DNA of 64,000 nucleotides from Plantago major (Eukaryota > Streptophyta > Magnoliopsida > Lamiales > Plantaginaceae): assembly GCA_026545765.1 (NCBI GenBank), contig CM048839.1:60261677-60325676 (forward strand), given 5' to 3'. Made by a program: the position numbers and the translations under genes. The notes under the pieces were generated by a model that had not been told where the DNA came from, did no database searches, and saw only the letters and a list, made by a program, of their open reading frames with translations. This document shows positions 24,017-35,882 of the stretch, piece by piece (position 1 is the stretch's first letter; each line of letters begins with the position of its first letter).

Positions 24017-24990
24017 ATGCAAGGCAGGAGAAGTGCAGGAACACCAGTGGTACCGCTTAAAGACAACATAGATAAGCTTGAAAGGCAAAGACTACCTACT
24101 ACCATCATTGAATCATCTAGCAACACGAGTGGAGAAAGAAACAACAACGACAATCCATCTAGGAATGTCGAAACTTTAGAAGTTGAACAGCTGCTTAAGA
24201 TGCAACTGGATATCCAATCTGAGAGAGAAGAGTTGGAACAGGAAAGGCTAAGGATAGCCGAGGAAAGGTTTAGGTTAGATGAGAAGCGAAAAAGGGATAA
24301 CCACTCAAGGGTGAAACTGGTAGACGAAGACGACAGACCCATGCGCGACTATGTTATGCGTAGGCTTACACCGCATGCCTCAAGCATCTATCTGGAAAGG
24401 ATTGCAAGAGTCTATGATCTAAAAGGAACTCACCTGAACCAGCTACCACACTCTACGGGAACCCAACTGAGGACCCGATGCACTTTATGAGGGAGTTCTA
24501 TGCAATAGTTGGAGGTATACCACTGAATGGGCTCACGGAATGTCAACTTAGAAGAAGGGACTTCCTCAGTTGCCTCAAGGACAAGGCGAAGAACTGGCTT
24601 ATCTCACTACAGCCGGGTAGTTTGACTACATGGGATGAGGTCTTCGACAAGTTCATGCTTAGATACTTCCCATTGAAGAAGACATCCGACCTGAAGAGCC
24701 AGATCCAAAACTTCAACCAATTTGATGGAGAAACTTTTCACGAAGCGTGGGAAAGATACGAGGATCTACTTGACAGATGCCCTATGCACTCTTATGCGCT
24801 TTTTGACATGGTCAACAACTTCTACAAAGGAATTGACTCTATAAGCCAAGCACTCATCGATGGAGCATGTCAAGGAAACCTACTAGCGCACCCCCAAGAA
24901 GGATTTGGGAAGTGTGCGAAAACCTTAGTGAGAACTCTATGCAGAAAGGACGAGGAAGTAGAGTGGCTACTAAGGAAGTCAGATCAATAG
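24017..24990 (+). pseudogene. gag: gypsy I gag
   Basis: The start MQGRRSAGTPVVPLKDNID at 24017 matches the fragment at 1388. An N-terminal coiled coil is followed by the retrotransposon gag domain: FMREFYAIVGGIPLNG, LKDKAKNWLISLQPGSLTTWDEV and FMLRYFPLKKTSDLKSQI, the classical plant gypsy capsid signature. A frameshift at about 24478 separates the two halves and a TAG ends the second at 24990. The protein would form the particle shell. The zinc-finger region beyond is degraded. Confidence 0.9.
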
Positions 24991-25109
24991 AGGAAACCCC
25001 TTAGAAACAGATCAACAGGAGGATTGGAGCTGTAGAGATAAGGATGGGGAAGACAAATGTTGTGCACGAAGTGCCGGAATAATCAACACCACTGGAAGAG
25101 GCACACTAC

Positions 25110-26030
25110 GTGCAAGAATCAAGGAAATGGAGGCCGAGAAACCAACCGGTAAACAGTTATATCCCTCAGCACCCTCTCTTATCATACCGTACTGGACCTA
25201 GCTTGAACCCACCCGAATTACCACCTAGACCACCTACTATGCCACCTATTCCCACACCACCACCAAGGCCATCACAAAACCTGCTCAAGCCATCCTCCAT
25301 GGAAGATAAGATAGATACCATATTGAAGGAGATGGGAGACATCGGGAAGTTTGTGACGCAGCAGGGTGAGTTCACTGCGAGGAACAATTCCTTTATCGCC
25401 AAGGCTAAGGACAACTTCAGGAGAACCGGCAACACCTTGAGAGGAATTGAACTGAAGATTGGTCAAATCGCCAAGGAAGTAGGGAAACTGCAACAGAATA
25501 AGGACAAGCTATCGGGTCACACCGAGAAAGCTATGATGATTGTTGAAGCTGCCAAGGTTACAGGAATTAGGAGGGAAAACCGTACAGAATCTGGACGAAA
25601 GAACCCCGAAGGGACGCAAGCTAATGGCCTCAAACCTTCTCCTACAGCATTCGGGTGTGAAAAAGAACGAAGGGCAAAACCAATTCTACTGAAGAAGCCC
25701 GACCCTGGAGCCTTCAACATTGATGCTGTCATCAAGGGGAAGACAGCCACATGAACCCTGGATCTAGGAGCCAACATTAATACGATGTCACTCGCCGTAT
25801 ACAAGAAACTTGGCTTAATAGGAATGGTGGAAGCAAGGACCGGCATACTGGTTGCCAATGGCTCTACTACAACTACCTGTCGCAAGGTACGTAATGTGAT
25901 TACTCAGCTAGAGGGGCTCCATATTCTTGTAGACTACCTGATTGTGGACTGCGATGACCAAGACAATGATACAATGCTTATGGGAATACCTTTTATGGCC
26001 ACAACCCACACCATCATCAATGTGGCATGA
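25110..26030 (+). pseudogene. gypsy I gag C-terminus and aspartic protease
   Basis: One frame with a single TGA (25752-25754) covers a Pro-rich stretch (ELPPRPPTMPPIPTPPPRPS), a charged helix region and then a retropepsin-type domain at 25755-26030: TLDLGANINTMSLAVYKKLG, the active site being D-L-G-A as is common in Athila-type elements, and ending ...TMLMGIPFMATTHTIINV. The protease would have cut the polyprotein. In autonomous relatives RT follows directly; here it does not. Confidence 0.82.
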
Positions 26031-26760
26031 AGGGAGATTTTGATGAATATATCGAATCACCAGATAGTAATGGGGACTCCGAGCGAGACTATGGAAGAAG
26101 CAGAGGCAGCAAGGATCAATTTCTCCGTAGACGACTGGTGGATGGACTTTGAAGAAGAATTAGTAGTGCCTTTTGAAGAATGGCTAGCACCGATGGATCT
26201 ATCTAAGACATACTGGCAGACGGGAGAAGAATCAGTTGAAAGTACTCTTCCGTCGATCCCCGATGAGCACTTTGGGTCGAAGGACAAAAAAATTGGAGAA
26301 TCGGATCTGCTGAGAGTGAAGGTGAATGGAACCGTCCAGAGGAAATTAACGACTACTTAGAGTTTACTTTTCACATCGATGAAGATACGAAGCTAGATGA
26401 GATCAAGGAAGACGAAATGAAACGTTTGATAGAAGATACGAGCTACGCAACAAAGGAATGGATGGACAAATGATTCAACGGGATCGAGGGTCTAACCCTC
26501 GACAAATAAGCCATCACGAAACCAGGGGTCGAGCTATAAGACCTAAAACAAGCGCTTCTTGGGAGGCAACCCAAGAATACGTTTACTTTTACGCATTTAC
26601 TTTCGAATTTTTAATTTTTGTCTTTTTCTCATTTTCCGTGCCAAAATTATTTTTCAAAAATCTTTTCAAAATCATTTTCAAAATTTCTTGTTATTATGTT
26701 TTCTTTTTGAAAAAAAATGAAAAAAACAAAAAGAGTGGAAAACGCGCAAGTTAGCGCGTC
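26031..26760 (+). other. gypsy I short ORF at the place of the missing pol, and GGGAGGCAACCC motif
   Basis: An acidic frame (26040-26360; EEAEAARINFSVDDWWMDFEEE) continues in the same frame as the protease but shows no RT, RNase H or integrase motif. After stops, the sequence GCGCTTCTTGGGAGGCAACCCA at about 26553-26574 appears. This motif is familiar from Athila-type elements between pol and the env-position ORF. It marks where pol should have ended, so about 3-4 kb of pol is missing. The AT-rich tail to 26760 has no clear content. Confidence 0.7.
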
Positions 26761-27551
26761 GAAGTAGTGGTAATGACCACACTGCGGTCACCGATCATGA
26801 TGGCGCATACTCACTCTTTCCCTTTAAATTTCCCCTTCGACTTTCGTCCCCCCCCCCCCCCCCCCTTATTTTTCTCCCAAAATCTTCACTTTCTTCATAT
26901 TTTGCACTTACCCATTGCATTCTTTGCTTGTACTTCCATCAACAACATCAAGTGATCTATACTCTTGTTCATCTCAATTTCATCTCCATTATCAAGTTTA
27001 AATTCTTTGCTTGCACTTTCTTCATGCTCTTTGGTGCTTTGCAATTACATGCTTCATTTGATTGATATGGATGCTAATTGTTGATGAGATGACATGATTT
27101 CTAGTGGAGTTTAACTTGTTATCACTTGTCTTGGTAGAGATATGGCATCTTGCTAGAGAAATTGAGAGTTTTTGTTCATGCCCACCATGTGTTTGATGAA
27201 ATGCCTCAAGGAAACAAATTCTCTTAATGACTTCTTTCTCTTTCGATTATATGTTCATATGGTTTTTACTTGATGATTTATGCTTAGGAAACATACTTGC
27301 TAAGCCATATGATCTTAAGATGATCCTTCCTATGCATGATGCTCTCTAACTTAGTACTTGACACCTTGTGGAATTGAGTTTATGTGACTAGTTCTTGTAT
27401 CGTTTTGGAGCAGCTATTAGTCTTGTTACAAGCTAAATTTTGGATTGCATGATGTGCCAAACACTTGGTTTAGGGGAGAAGAAACCCCATTGGATTTTCA
27501 TGTCATCCTTAGAATTGATTTAGCTCCAAACATTCTATCTCACATACTTTT
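26761..27551 (+). other. gypsy I non-coding leader of the env-position ORF
   Basis: No supported gene. It has a poly-C run at 26848-26865 and ACACTGCGGTCACC (about 26776) that echoes the GC stretch of the LTR. It may serve as a 5' UTR for the next ORF. Confidence 0.5.
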
Positions 27552-28522
27552 TTGAACCTAAGTAGCATGAGGAAGACCCAAGTGGGGGAGTCAAGCAAGA
27601 AGATAGGAAGGCCTGGGAAGAGTGCTATTCGCCCTTCGCTCTCGAAGGGAGCACAAGCATGGTTGGAGGTGAATAGGAACCGAGGAGTAGCTCCCGAAAG
27701 AAACATCGAAATCAAATTCTACTCAAGAGAGAATTTTAACAAGGATGGGGACCCTTTACTACTTGTCTCGATGGCTACAACCTCAACATAGTCAAGGAGT
27801 TCTATGCGGAGTTCTTCCAACTGGAAGTGGACGACCTAGATGATGAGAGCGAACTATCTCCTATCACCATAAGGGGAGTCGAGTTCACATTCGGACGTCA
27901 GACTATCAACAAGTTCTATGAGATACCGGAGAAAGACAAGAGGTCGAATCTTGTGGAGCCCCCGCACTCTGACTTGAGCTACGAGGAAGTGAAAGTTGAG
28001 ATCCACCGCATGCTTTTGAGGAGTGATTATGAGGAAGATGACATACAAAGGGAGATACTGAAGACAACCCTCAACGACCATGCCACGTTTTGGGTGCAAT
28101 TTGTGCGCATCAATCTCCGACCAAAGAAACGCGAATTGGAAATCGATGCAGAGGTGGCATTATTGATCTATTCAATAATTGCAAGACATTACGTTGACAT
28201 TGGGCGGATTATCATGGAAGAAATGCTCTTGATCAATGGAAACCACAGGAGGAATCTTCCATTTCCAGGTTTGATAACAAGGATATGCAAGGAGCAAGGA
28301 GTGGAGATGAAAGGCGCAGGAAACGTGGCTCTTACTGAACCACTCACTATAAGGAGGGTTGAACGTATGTTCACAACACACCGAGAAGTGGTTCGGGAAG
28401 AAAAGGAAAGGAGGAACGAGCAGCAAGGAGCTTTTGATCTAGGACAGAAGAAGGCTTTCTTGGACCAATGTCATACCAACCAGCAGGAAGATATGAGGTT
28501 GCGAGAGGAGATGCACGCTAAC
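27552..28522 (+). pseudogene. gypsy I env-position ORF, first part
   Basis: The frame opens at 27552-27567 with a basic N-terminus (MRKTQVGESSKKIGRPGKS), shifts once at about 27770, and then shows a domain of the Putative plant transposon protein type: NIVKEFYAEFFQLE, ITIRGVEFTFGRQTINKFYEI, ATFWVQFVRINLRP, AEVALLIYSIIARHYVDIG and PFPGLITRICKEQGVEM. A Glu/Arg-rich helix follows. Gypsy II interrupts it at 28522, and the frame resumes without shift at 39888. I see no membrane segment, so an envelope function is unlikely. The family assignment is from motif memory and needs a profile search. Confidence 0.75.
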
Positions 28523-31500
28523 TGATATGCTCAAATTACTACTTAGGAAAACAAGTAGGAAGCAATCGTTGTAAATAGACAATGCTAACCACGAGGTCGT
28601 TCGCTAAGGAATAAATTAGGCTATCGCAACGATTGAAAACAAACAGTTACTTGCGAAACATTGTTGATTTGTTTGAGTTGAGTACTTCTAATAACTAGAA
28701 AACAGAAATCAGCAATGTAGTTATTTGTAAGAATGAGGTAGGAGGAACACAGTAGTTACGATCAAGCAATGCTAATTCGCTCTAGGGATACGTTCAGACT
28801 GTCACACGGTCGGTGTACAGAAAACTATCAATTCAACCTTTACCAAATGAGTTTGAAGATATTTGAACTAGAGTAATCGTGGGTCGTCAATCCACGATCC
28901 TCAACCAAACGTTTTAGAGAATCATTGAACGAGAGTATAGAATTGAAGAGTTTTTACGAAGATCTTTGAATGAGCCTAACCTGTATGAACGATTTCAAAC
29001 CCTAGAATCGAATACGCAAAGCTATCACGCAACTACCATGTTCGGAGTGATTTAGTAACTCATAATCGAAGCAAGGATGAAAGAATACAAGATATTGCTC
29101 ATGATTAAAACAAACAGAATGATAATCGCATGCAAGCTCAAACAATTCGAGAAGCAAAGTAATAACGAATTGAATAAGATAAAACAATAGAGATTACCAC
29201 AGTAATTAGGGATTCGATCTCAATCCTTCGATGAATAAGCAAAAATCAAGCTCCAAATTGTTATCAATGTCAAAGTATGAATGTGGTGCCTTTTTTCTAT
29301 GAACTAGGTTAAAAGAAGTATATTGAGAATTGTCTCATTCTAAACTAAGTAGGAAAAACAATTAATCCGTTCTGCGCCGTTCGCCGCGGCGAACCTTCTT
29401 TATCGCAATATATATATCTCTCGCCGCGGAGAGCAAAATACTCCATCGCGGCGAGCTTCAATATTCAAAACAGGGACTTCACTCGCAAAATCTCGCCGTG
29501 GCGTGCTCCTCCTGATGGATTTATTGGGGCTCAGAAATCTACTTGTAGCAAATTACTCGCCATGGCAGGACGCCTGAAGCACCCTGCTCCATGGCTAAGA
29601 GCACCCGCCTGCACCCTTCCTACCAGACCATCTCTTATTTGTCAGAAGTCGCAGGAACAGACTAAAACCCAAGAAATTAAAAGCCATGTACTATACCTGA
29701 TATTTTCAGCATTCTTTACACCTCGATGTGGGCCCATCTTGGAAACTTACATCCATAAACTTATCTCGATCAAGTCGGATTTATCATAGCTTCTCCAATA
29801 ATTAACAAACTCTCATAAAGTGATGCACCTGAGGAAATATGGATAGAAGAAGAATGAAAGGAGTAAGTCTTTGATGACTTAGTAAGGTTTAAAGGTAACA
29901 CGGTATCAAAGAAATAACAAGAGTTGAAAGGCAATAGATTGACAGACAATGTGAAACAGAGATTTCAATATGTAACAAGATGATGATACGAGTACGAACC
30001 AGATACCAACCATAAAACTCCCAAACATATAGACTACCTTATTACTCCATCGAGGCGAGACCTCACAAATAAACAAGATCAAGCATGCCGAGGTTCATGC
30101 TATACCAGATCACGGAACACACTAACCACCGATAGTATTCGGAGTCTGGGATTGGGGATCTTCAAGAGATGACCTTAACCGTCGGTCCGTCCCGCCCAGT
30201 AGCCACCCACTTATAATCCTGGGCCCGAATCGAATTCAAATCAAGATCTGTAACTCATAATCACGTATGCTCATTATCATCTCTGAAAGAGAACAATATC
30301 AAATAAACGGAACCTGAACTCGAATCAGGTATACAATATGGTGTCATGTGCACAACAATAGACCGATTGGTCAACAATGTCAAGAAGAGGAATATATGAA
30401 TCATGATTTCATCATGAATGGTTCGAATAGATGATTGAAAATGTATGAAGCGGTACAGGGATAAAGCCTCTGTCATTTCAACATGATCAGAGTAGAAAGG
30501 AAAGACAATGTGTGGGGAAATATATATGATCAAGAGTAAGGGTACAATTGGTCAAGGAAAGATACAAGGAATCCAAAGAAAGAGGGCAATATGATCAGTA
30601 GGACATGAAACAGGACTGCTTAAAATGAAATTCATCACGGGAACAACTGGACAAGGAAATCATGGACATAGAAATATCCAGAGAAACAATGGAAGTGATG
30701 ACATAATTAATACAGACAAAAAGAAGGAAATGATGAAAAGGACAAGACATGAATATGAGTGAGGACACTCGAAACCGAGAGAAATGGGTTCAGGAATTGA
30801 TTGCCAAATAAACAAGGGGTTAACGAGCAAGAAAATGATAAGAGATACAAGATAAGAGGTTTCAAAGAGTAATATGGATTTCAAATGAACTAAGATGATC
30901 ATGAGTTGACCAACTTATGCAAGATTTATAAGAATCAATAAGAAAGGTCATGAACGAATGAATGTGGAGGTTAATCATGTACAGGAACAAGCAAATGGTA
31001 GTCTAATGGGATTATGTGAAGAAGGCTCGTCAAGTATCGAATCAATGAACAAGATTTATGTCTAGTCTGATAAAAAATAATGGTACAAGTAGATCGGATC
31101 AATACCAGCTGATACAAGATATCAAGATTAATTGGATAATCTTAACCGAAAGAGCTTATGCATGATAAAGTACTGTATCAAGAGTAGTACCAAACATTAT
31201 CAGTCAATAATATTTGAAGGAACAAGACAGAATAAATATCCATTTTCCCCAGGGCCGGATGCCCGAACGGTATAAAAGAGAAGGCTAGAATCCTTACCCA
31301 ATGAACCATACACTGCTCGATCAATCCAACCATATGTCAAGATGCTCTAGAAAATCCCTGCAACTTCTCGCCTATCTAAACACGAATCAAAGTTATCCCT
31401 AGTCAATCCGTGAGGCCTCTAACCTATACCAGGGGCACGATCACCAACCTAAAAATATAAAAATTGACCAATATACAAATTCACCGATCAAAATGCGTAC

Positions 31501-32536
31501 AAATAATATTCGCACAATAATAAGGGTTAAAACAATCCGTCTACGATAATAATTATAGCAAAGTTCATATATTATAAATATTATAAACATTACTATTCAA
31601 GTTAATATACAATCAAAATAAGAGAAAATGAAATACTCACCCTTTCAATTCTTTGATCGGTCTAGTGTGTGAAGGAGAGTTTCAAGTGGTTTGAGTGAAA
31701 ATTGTTTGTGTGCATCGCTCGTATGTGCGTGAATTTGGTGTAGAGTGTGTGTGCAAGAGAGGATTAAACGAAAGAACTGAAACTTGGTAGTGAACAAAGA
31801 TGAAGCTAAAGACAATGAGTCACACAGGCGTGATACGTGTGGCAATGGTGAGTAATGAGTAAGACGAGTAACAAGTGAGTCGTAATTCATGAACCAACAT
31901 GCTTAGAAACATATAATTATATTAATATTTTATTTATTGAATTATTTGCACCAGCCTGTTTATTTCGATTTTCATAAATACATAATATATCTCAAAGAGG
32001 TCAATTAATCATGTACTATAAATTCGTTCGATTCATATTACGGAGTCCGTTCTTTCATAGGCCCCCGTTTAAATATAAAACAACTTAAATTAAAATTATC
32101 AACATGCCGGGCCTGAAATTATATAAAACAACGATAACAATTAAATTTCAAAAACTAAGTACACACAATAAAAATAATAGAAAATGACGATTATTATAAT
32201 CGTAATTTTATAATTTATTTATTTAGTTATCTAATGCGGTTACTGCAAGTGGGGCGTTACAGTGGCGAGCCTCTTCAGCAATTCAAATGCTAGCTTCGCA
32301 AAATCTCACTGCGGCGAGCCTCCTTAGCCAGAAGGTTGTTGCACTTCGTAATATCTCGCCGCGGCGAGACTTGTTAACCTCAACTTCTCATCTTTGGCTC
32401 AAAACTATCGATTCCTGCAAAAGAACACCAAAAGACCAAAGCATAAAATTGCACAAAAATATTAGAAAACTGTAAACGAAGACTTACAAAGACAGCTAAA
32501 AAGGACCAAATGAGACTCTAAATTATCGTCTCATCA
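28523..32536 (-). repeat. gypsy II 3' LTR, interrupted
   Basis: The two pieces 28523 to about 29562 and 32262-32536 together match the 5' LTR at 38390-39887. Between them lies a 2.7 kb insert. The inner end is next to the polypurine tract (minus GGTTTGGGGAGTT, 32537-32549). Confidence 0.85.
29563..32261 (-). repeat. 2.7 kb insert in the gypsy II LTR, probable solo LTR
   Basis: The right end is sharp: ...GGGGCGTTACA at 32261, after which the host LTR resumes. On the minus strand this gives a TGTAACGCCCC start, the same style as the insert at 18356-21109 and of similar length. No coding sequence is evident. The left end is not clear: the sequence around 29560-29610 is GC-rich and resembles decayed host LTR, and I could not find a TSD. 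A Tekay/Del-type solo LTR is the best guess. Confidence 0.5.
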
Positions 32537-33952
32537 AACTCCCCAAACCGAACCTTTGCTAGTCCTCGAGCAAACAAATAATCCTAGACATAAACGGACT
32601 CAAACCACGAAAACAAACAAAGAATCATGGTCCCAAGTGACCGAATCTACCATTGTAAACGGGTAAGTCCACGAGATGTAAAAATTTTGTCATCAAACCA
32701 ACTTTGGCAAAACAGTGTACAGAAAATCAAACACAATTGCTTCCCAGACAAATATCACTTAAGTGTAGCTCACTAGTCCCTCACAGGTGAATGCAGTGTA
32801 TCTCTCACTCTCTTGGATGTATCCAAATGGGGTATAAGCTCAAAAATAAACTGGGAAGGTGACTTGAGTCACAAAGGTGCCTGAAATATCTTATGCTATT
32901 GTACTCGTCTCATTGAGTCGAAAGGGACTTTGGCACATGACTGTATTCCTCCAGAAAAATCGAAAAACTGAAACTGCTCCCCTTATCCATTTCAAAACAA
33001 CATCAGATCTCATAATACTTCACTGAATTCAGTGCATGGCCACATTGGGCTCTTTTAGTCTGAATTTTTTGCAGGTGTCTGTTTTACTGAAAGTCCACAC
33101 TTTTGTGCGTGTCTGTTTGGTATACGTGCCATCAACCACACAGACATGTAGATTTTCAACCATACCGGTATGTGGTAGTATTTGGAACACGCCCAACACG
33201 ACTAACGGTGATCAATTAAGGCCGTAGATCCACCCCGAGATTCAAATATCAAAAACATAGGGAGCAATAAATAGACTTTTCAGCACAAGTATAACAGCTC
33301 ATAACATTCATAATGAACAATCCTCTCCCCAAGCCAGTTCAACAGAACGAGGGGAAATAAAATCCGCAAAGCAAAGCATGTCGTTCGTCATCCCCAACGA
33401 AACTAAGTACACATAAGTATGAAAAGGCGCAAGTAATACGTAAAAACTTGCACAACCTAGGAAATCACACAATACATTTCCCGGTACAAAAATTTTTCAT
33501 CGGCTCTCAGGCTTCTCACAGGCTTTTTTGGACCAAGGAGCTAAACAAACTTGCTATTAGAAGAGAAACGACCTTGCAGGATTAAAAATACACTGTCCTA
33601 CTTCCAGCTAATCATCAAACAAAACGTAAGCAGCAAGTGGATTTAACACCTACAATGGACGTTCGACATGGTGAAAGACTCATACGCACCACGAAAGTAC
33701 TTAAAGGGAAATTAACTAGACCTAGACTGACAAAGAAACTGTAACAGAGAAAGATCACATAACATACAATAGAATAGAATACATAGAGGTAAAGACTCCA
33801 AAGACACAGATAATCAGAGAAAAATGCAGAAAAGACACTACAGAGCACATTCCCCCTCCCCAAACCTAAACTCAAGCATTTCCTCAACTGTAGAGTGAAA
33901 AAGAAGAGAGACTGAGAGCTCTAGTGACTGGCCTGCTGGTGTACCTTTATAG
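32537..33952 (-). other. gypsy II 3' non-coding region and polypurine tract
   Basis: This lies between the integrase end and the 3' LTR. There is no env-position ORF. Bases 33036-33230 are related on the minus strand to 40900-41065 of gypsy I. The polypurine tract is next to the LTR at 32537-32549. Confidence 0.72.
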
Positions 33953-35205
33953 TCATGTACTAGACTCACCAAGAACAGCCTCTTGCTCCAGTCGCTCTTT
34001 AAATCCTTCTAGATATGGCTTAACCCGTTGTCCATTGACCTTGAAGGTGGATCCATCACTTGTGTTCAAGAGTTCGACAGCACCATGTGGTGCCACTTGA
34101 ACAATTTCGTACGGTCCATCCCATCGAGAGCGCAGCTTACTTGGAAACAGTTTAAGGCGAGAGTTGAAGAGTAAGACTTTCATACCTGGGGTCAAATCCT
34201 TACGAATTATTCCCTTATCATGATACTCCTTATTCTTGGCCTTATAGATCTTAGCATTCTCGAAAGCAGTGTTCCGGAGTTCTTCCAGTTCTGAGAGCTG
34301 CAGTATACGCTCTTTGCTAGCTGCATCCAGATCGAGGTTCAGGACCATAATTTCCCATTCTTCCCTGTGCTCAAGCTCTACCGGTAGGTGGTAAGCTTTC
34401 CCATAGACTAGCCTGTAAGGTGTAGTCCCTATAGCAGTCTTGTAGCTTGTGCGGTATGCCTACAAGGCGTCGTTGAGCTTGTACGACCAGTCTTTCCGGA
34501 TAGGCTTCACCACCCTCTCAAGTATACTCTTAATCTGCCGGTTACTAACCTCTACGTGGCCCGAAGTCTGGGGGTGATATGTTGTAGCAACCCGATGATG
34601 CACTCCATACTTTTTTAACAGATTTGCAAAGGAGTGGTTGATGAAGTGGGAGCCACCATCACTAATTACCACCCTGGGGGTGCCAAACCTGCAGAGAATA
34701 TTCTTGGAAAGAAAAGAGATAACAACTTTGGAATCATTAGCCTTGGTTGGAATTGCTTCCACCCACTTAGTCACATAATCGACAACAACCAGTATATATT
34801 CAAAGCCATTACTCTTGGGGAAGGGTCCCATAAAGTCGATGCCCACACGTCAAAGGGTTCAACAACAAGATTACTGGTGAGGGGCATCTCATTCCGCTTG
34901 CTTATATTGCCACTTCGCTGACAGGCATCACAGCTGATACATAATTTATGAGCATCTTTAAAAAGAGAGGGTCAGAAAGAACCTGATTGAAGAACCTTCA
35001 AGGCAGTTTTCTTCTCGCTATAGTGCCCACCACACTGCATGGAGTGGCAGAATGCGAGTATGCTTCCAATCTCATCTTCCGGTACACAGCACCGCATCAC
35101 GCCATCATTGCCTAGCTTGAACAAGTATGGATCATCCCAGAAGTAGCTCCTGCATCGAATAGCAAAATTCTTCTTTTCCTGCGAAGTCATGTTAGCAACA
35201 AACAA
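33953..35205 (-). pseudogene. gypsy II integrase
   Basis: Three blocks in order: a zinc-binding part (35205-34972; ILAFCHSMQCGGHYSEKKT), the catalytic core (34846-34460; [23 protein letters not shown], then [10 protein letters not shown] and [15 protein letters not shown], the D-D-E acids being present), and a C-terminal block (34348-33953; DKGIIRKDLTPGMKVLLFNSRLKLFPSKLRSRWDG motif region). Stops or frameshifts separate the blocks. The order after RNase H is that of Ty3/gypsy elements. The enzyme would have inserted the cDNA. Confidence 0.92.
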
Positions 35206-35320
35206 TCTTGTGGCCTTAAAATTAACAATGTCGGCAAACCAGGGTTCTTGACTAACAGAGAATAAATGATTATCAGGGAGATCATCAGGGATGGGTGGAG
35301 ATGGGGCAATGGCGCCAGGA

Positions 35321-35764
35321 TTAATCCTGGATATATAGGTGATCTGCCACTAAGTTGTCTTTGCCACACTTGTCAACTATCTCACAGTCAAACTCTTGTA
35401 GCATCAGGACCCATCGAATAAGGCGAGGCTTAGAATTGATTTTGGCCATAAGGTGGCAAATTGCTGCATGGTCGATATGAACTATTACCTTGAACCCCTT
35501 CAAATACGACCTGAATTTATCCAGGGCGAACATGACAGCCAGGAATTCTTTCTCAGTGGTAGTGTAATTAACTTGTGCACCATTTAGAGTTTTGCTGGCA
35601 TTGTAAATCACATGGAAATTCCTATCGACTCTTTGTCCTAGAACAACACCTATGGCGTAGTCAGAAGCATCGCACATAATCTCGAAAGGAAAAGACCAAT
35701 CAGGTGCCATAACAATAGGGGCGGAAACAAGTTTTTCTTTCAGGATATTAAAGGCTTCCAACAC
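35321..35764 (-). pseudogene. gypsy II RNase H
   Basis: This is an open stretch of 147 codons with [41 protein letters not shown] and the [15 protein letters not shown] block, the usual RNase H plus connection sequence of plant gypsy pol. It is joined to RT by a damaged stretch at 35765-35882 with stops. It removes the RNA strand during reverse transcription. Confidence 0.92.
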
Positions 35765-35882
35765 TTATCATCGAAAACAAAAGGCACATCTTTCACCAGC
35801 AAGTTACTAAGGCACTTAGCAATTTTTGAGAAATCCTGGATGAACCTCCTATGGAATGCAACATGTCCTAGAAAGATTGTAA

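Noticed and set aside
29002-31890. Several hydrophobic small ORFs on the minus strand
   Set aside because: They lie in AT-rich LTR and insert sequence with no conserved motif or support from another copy.
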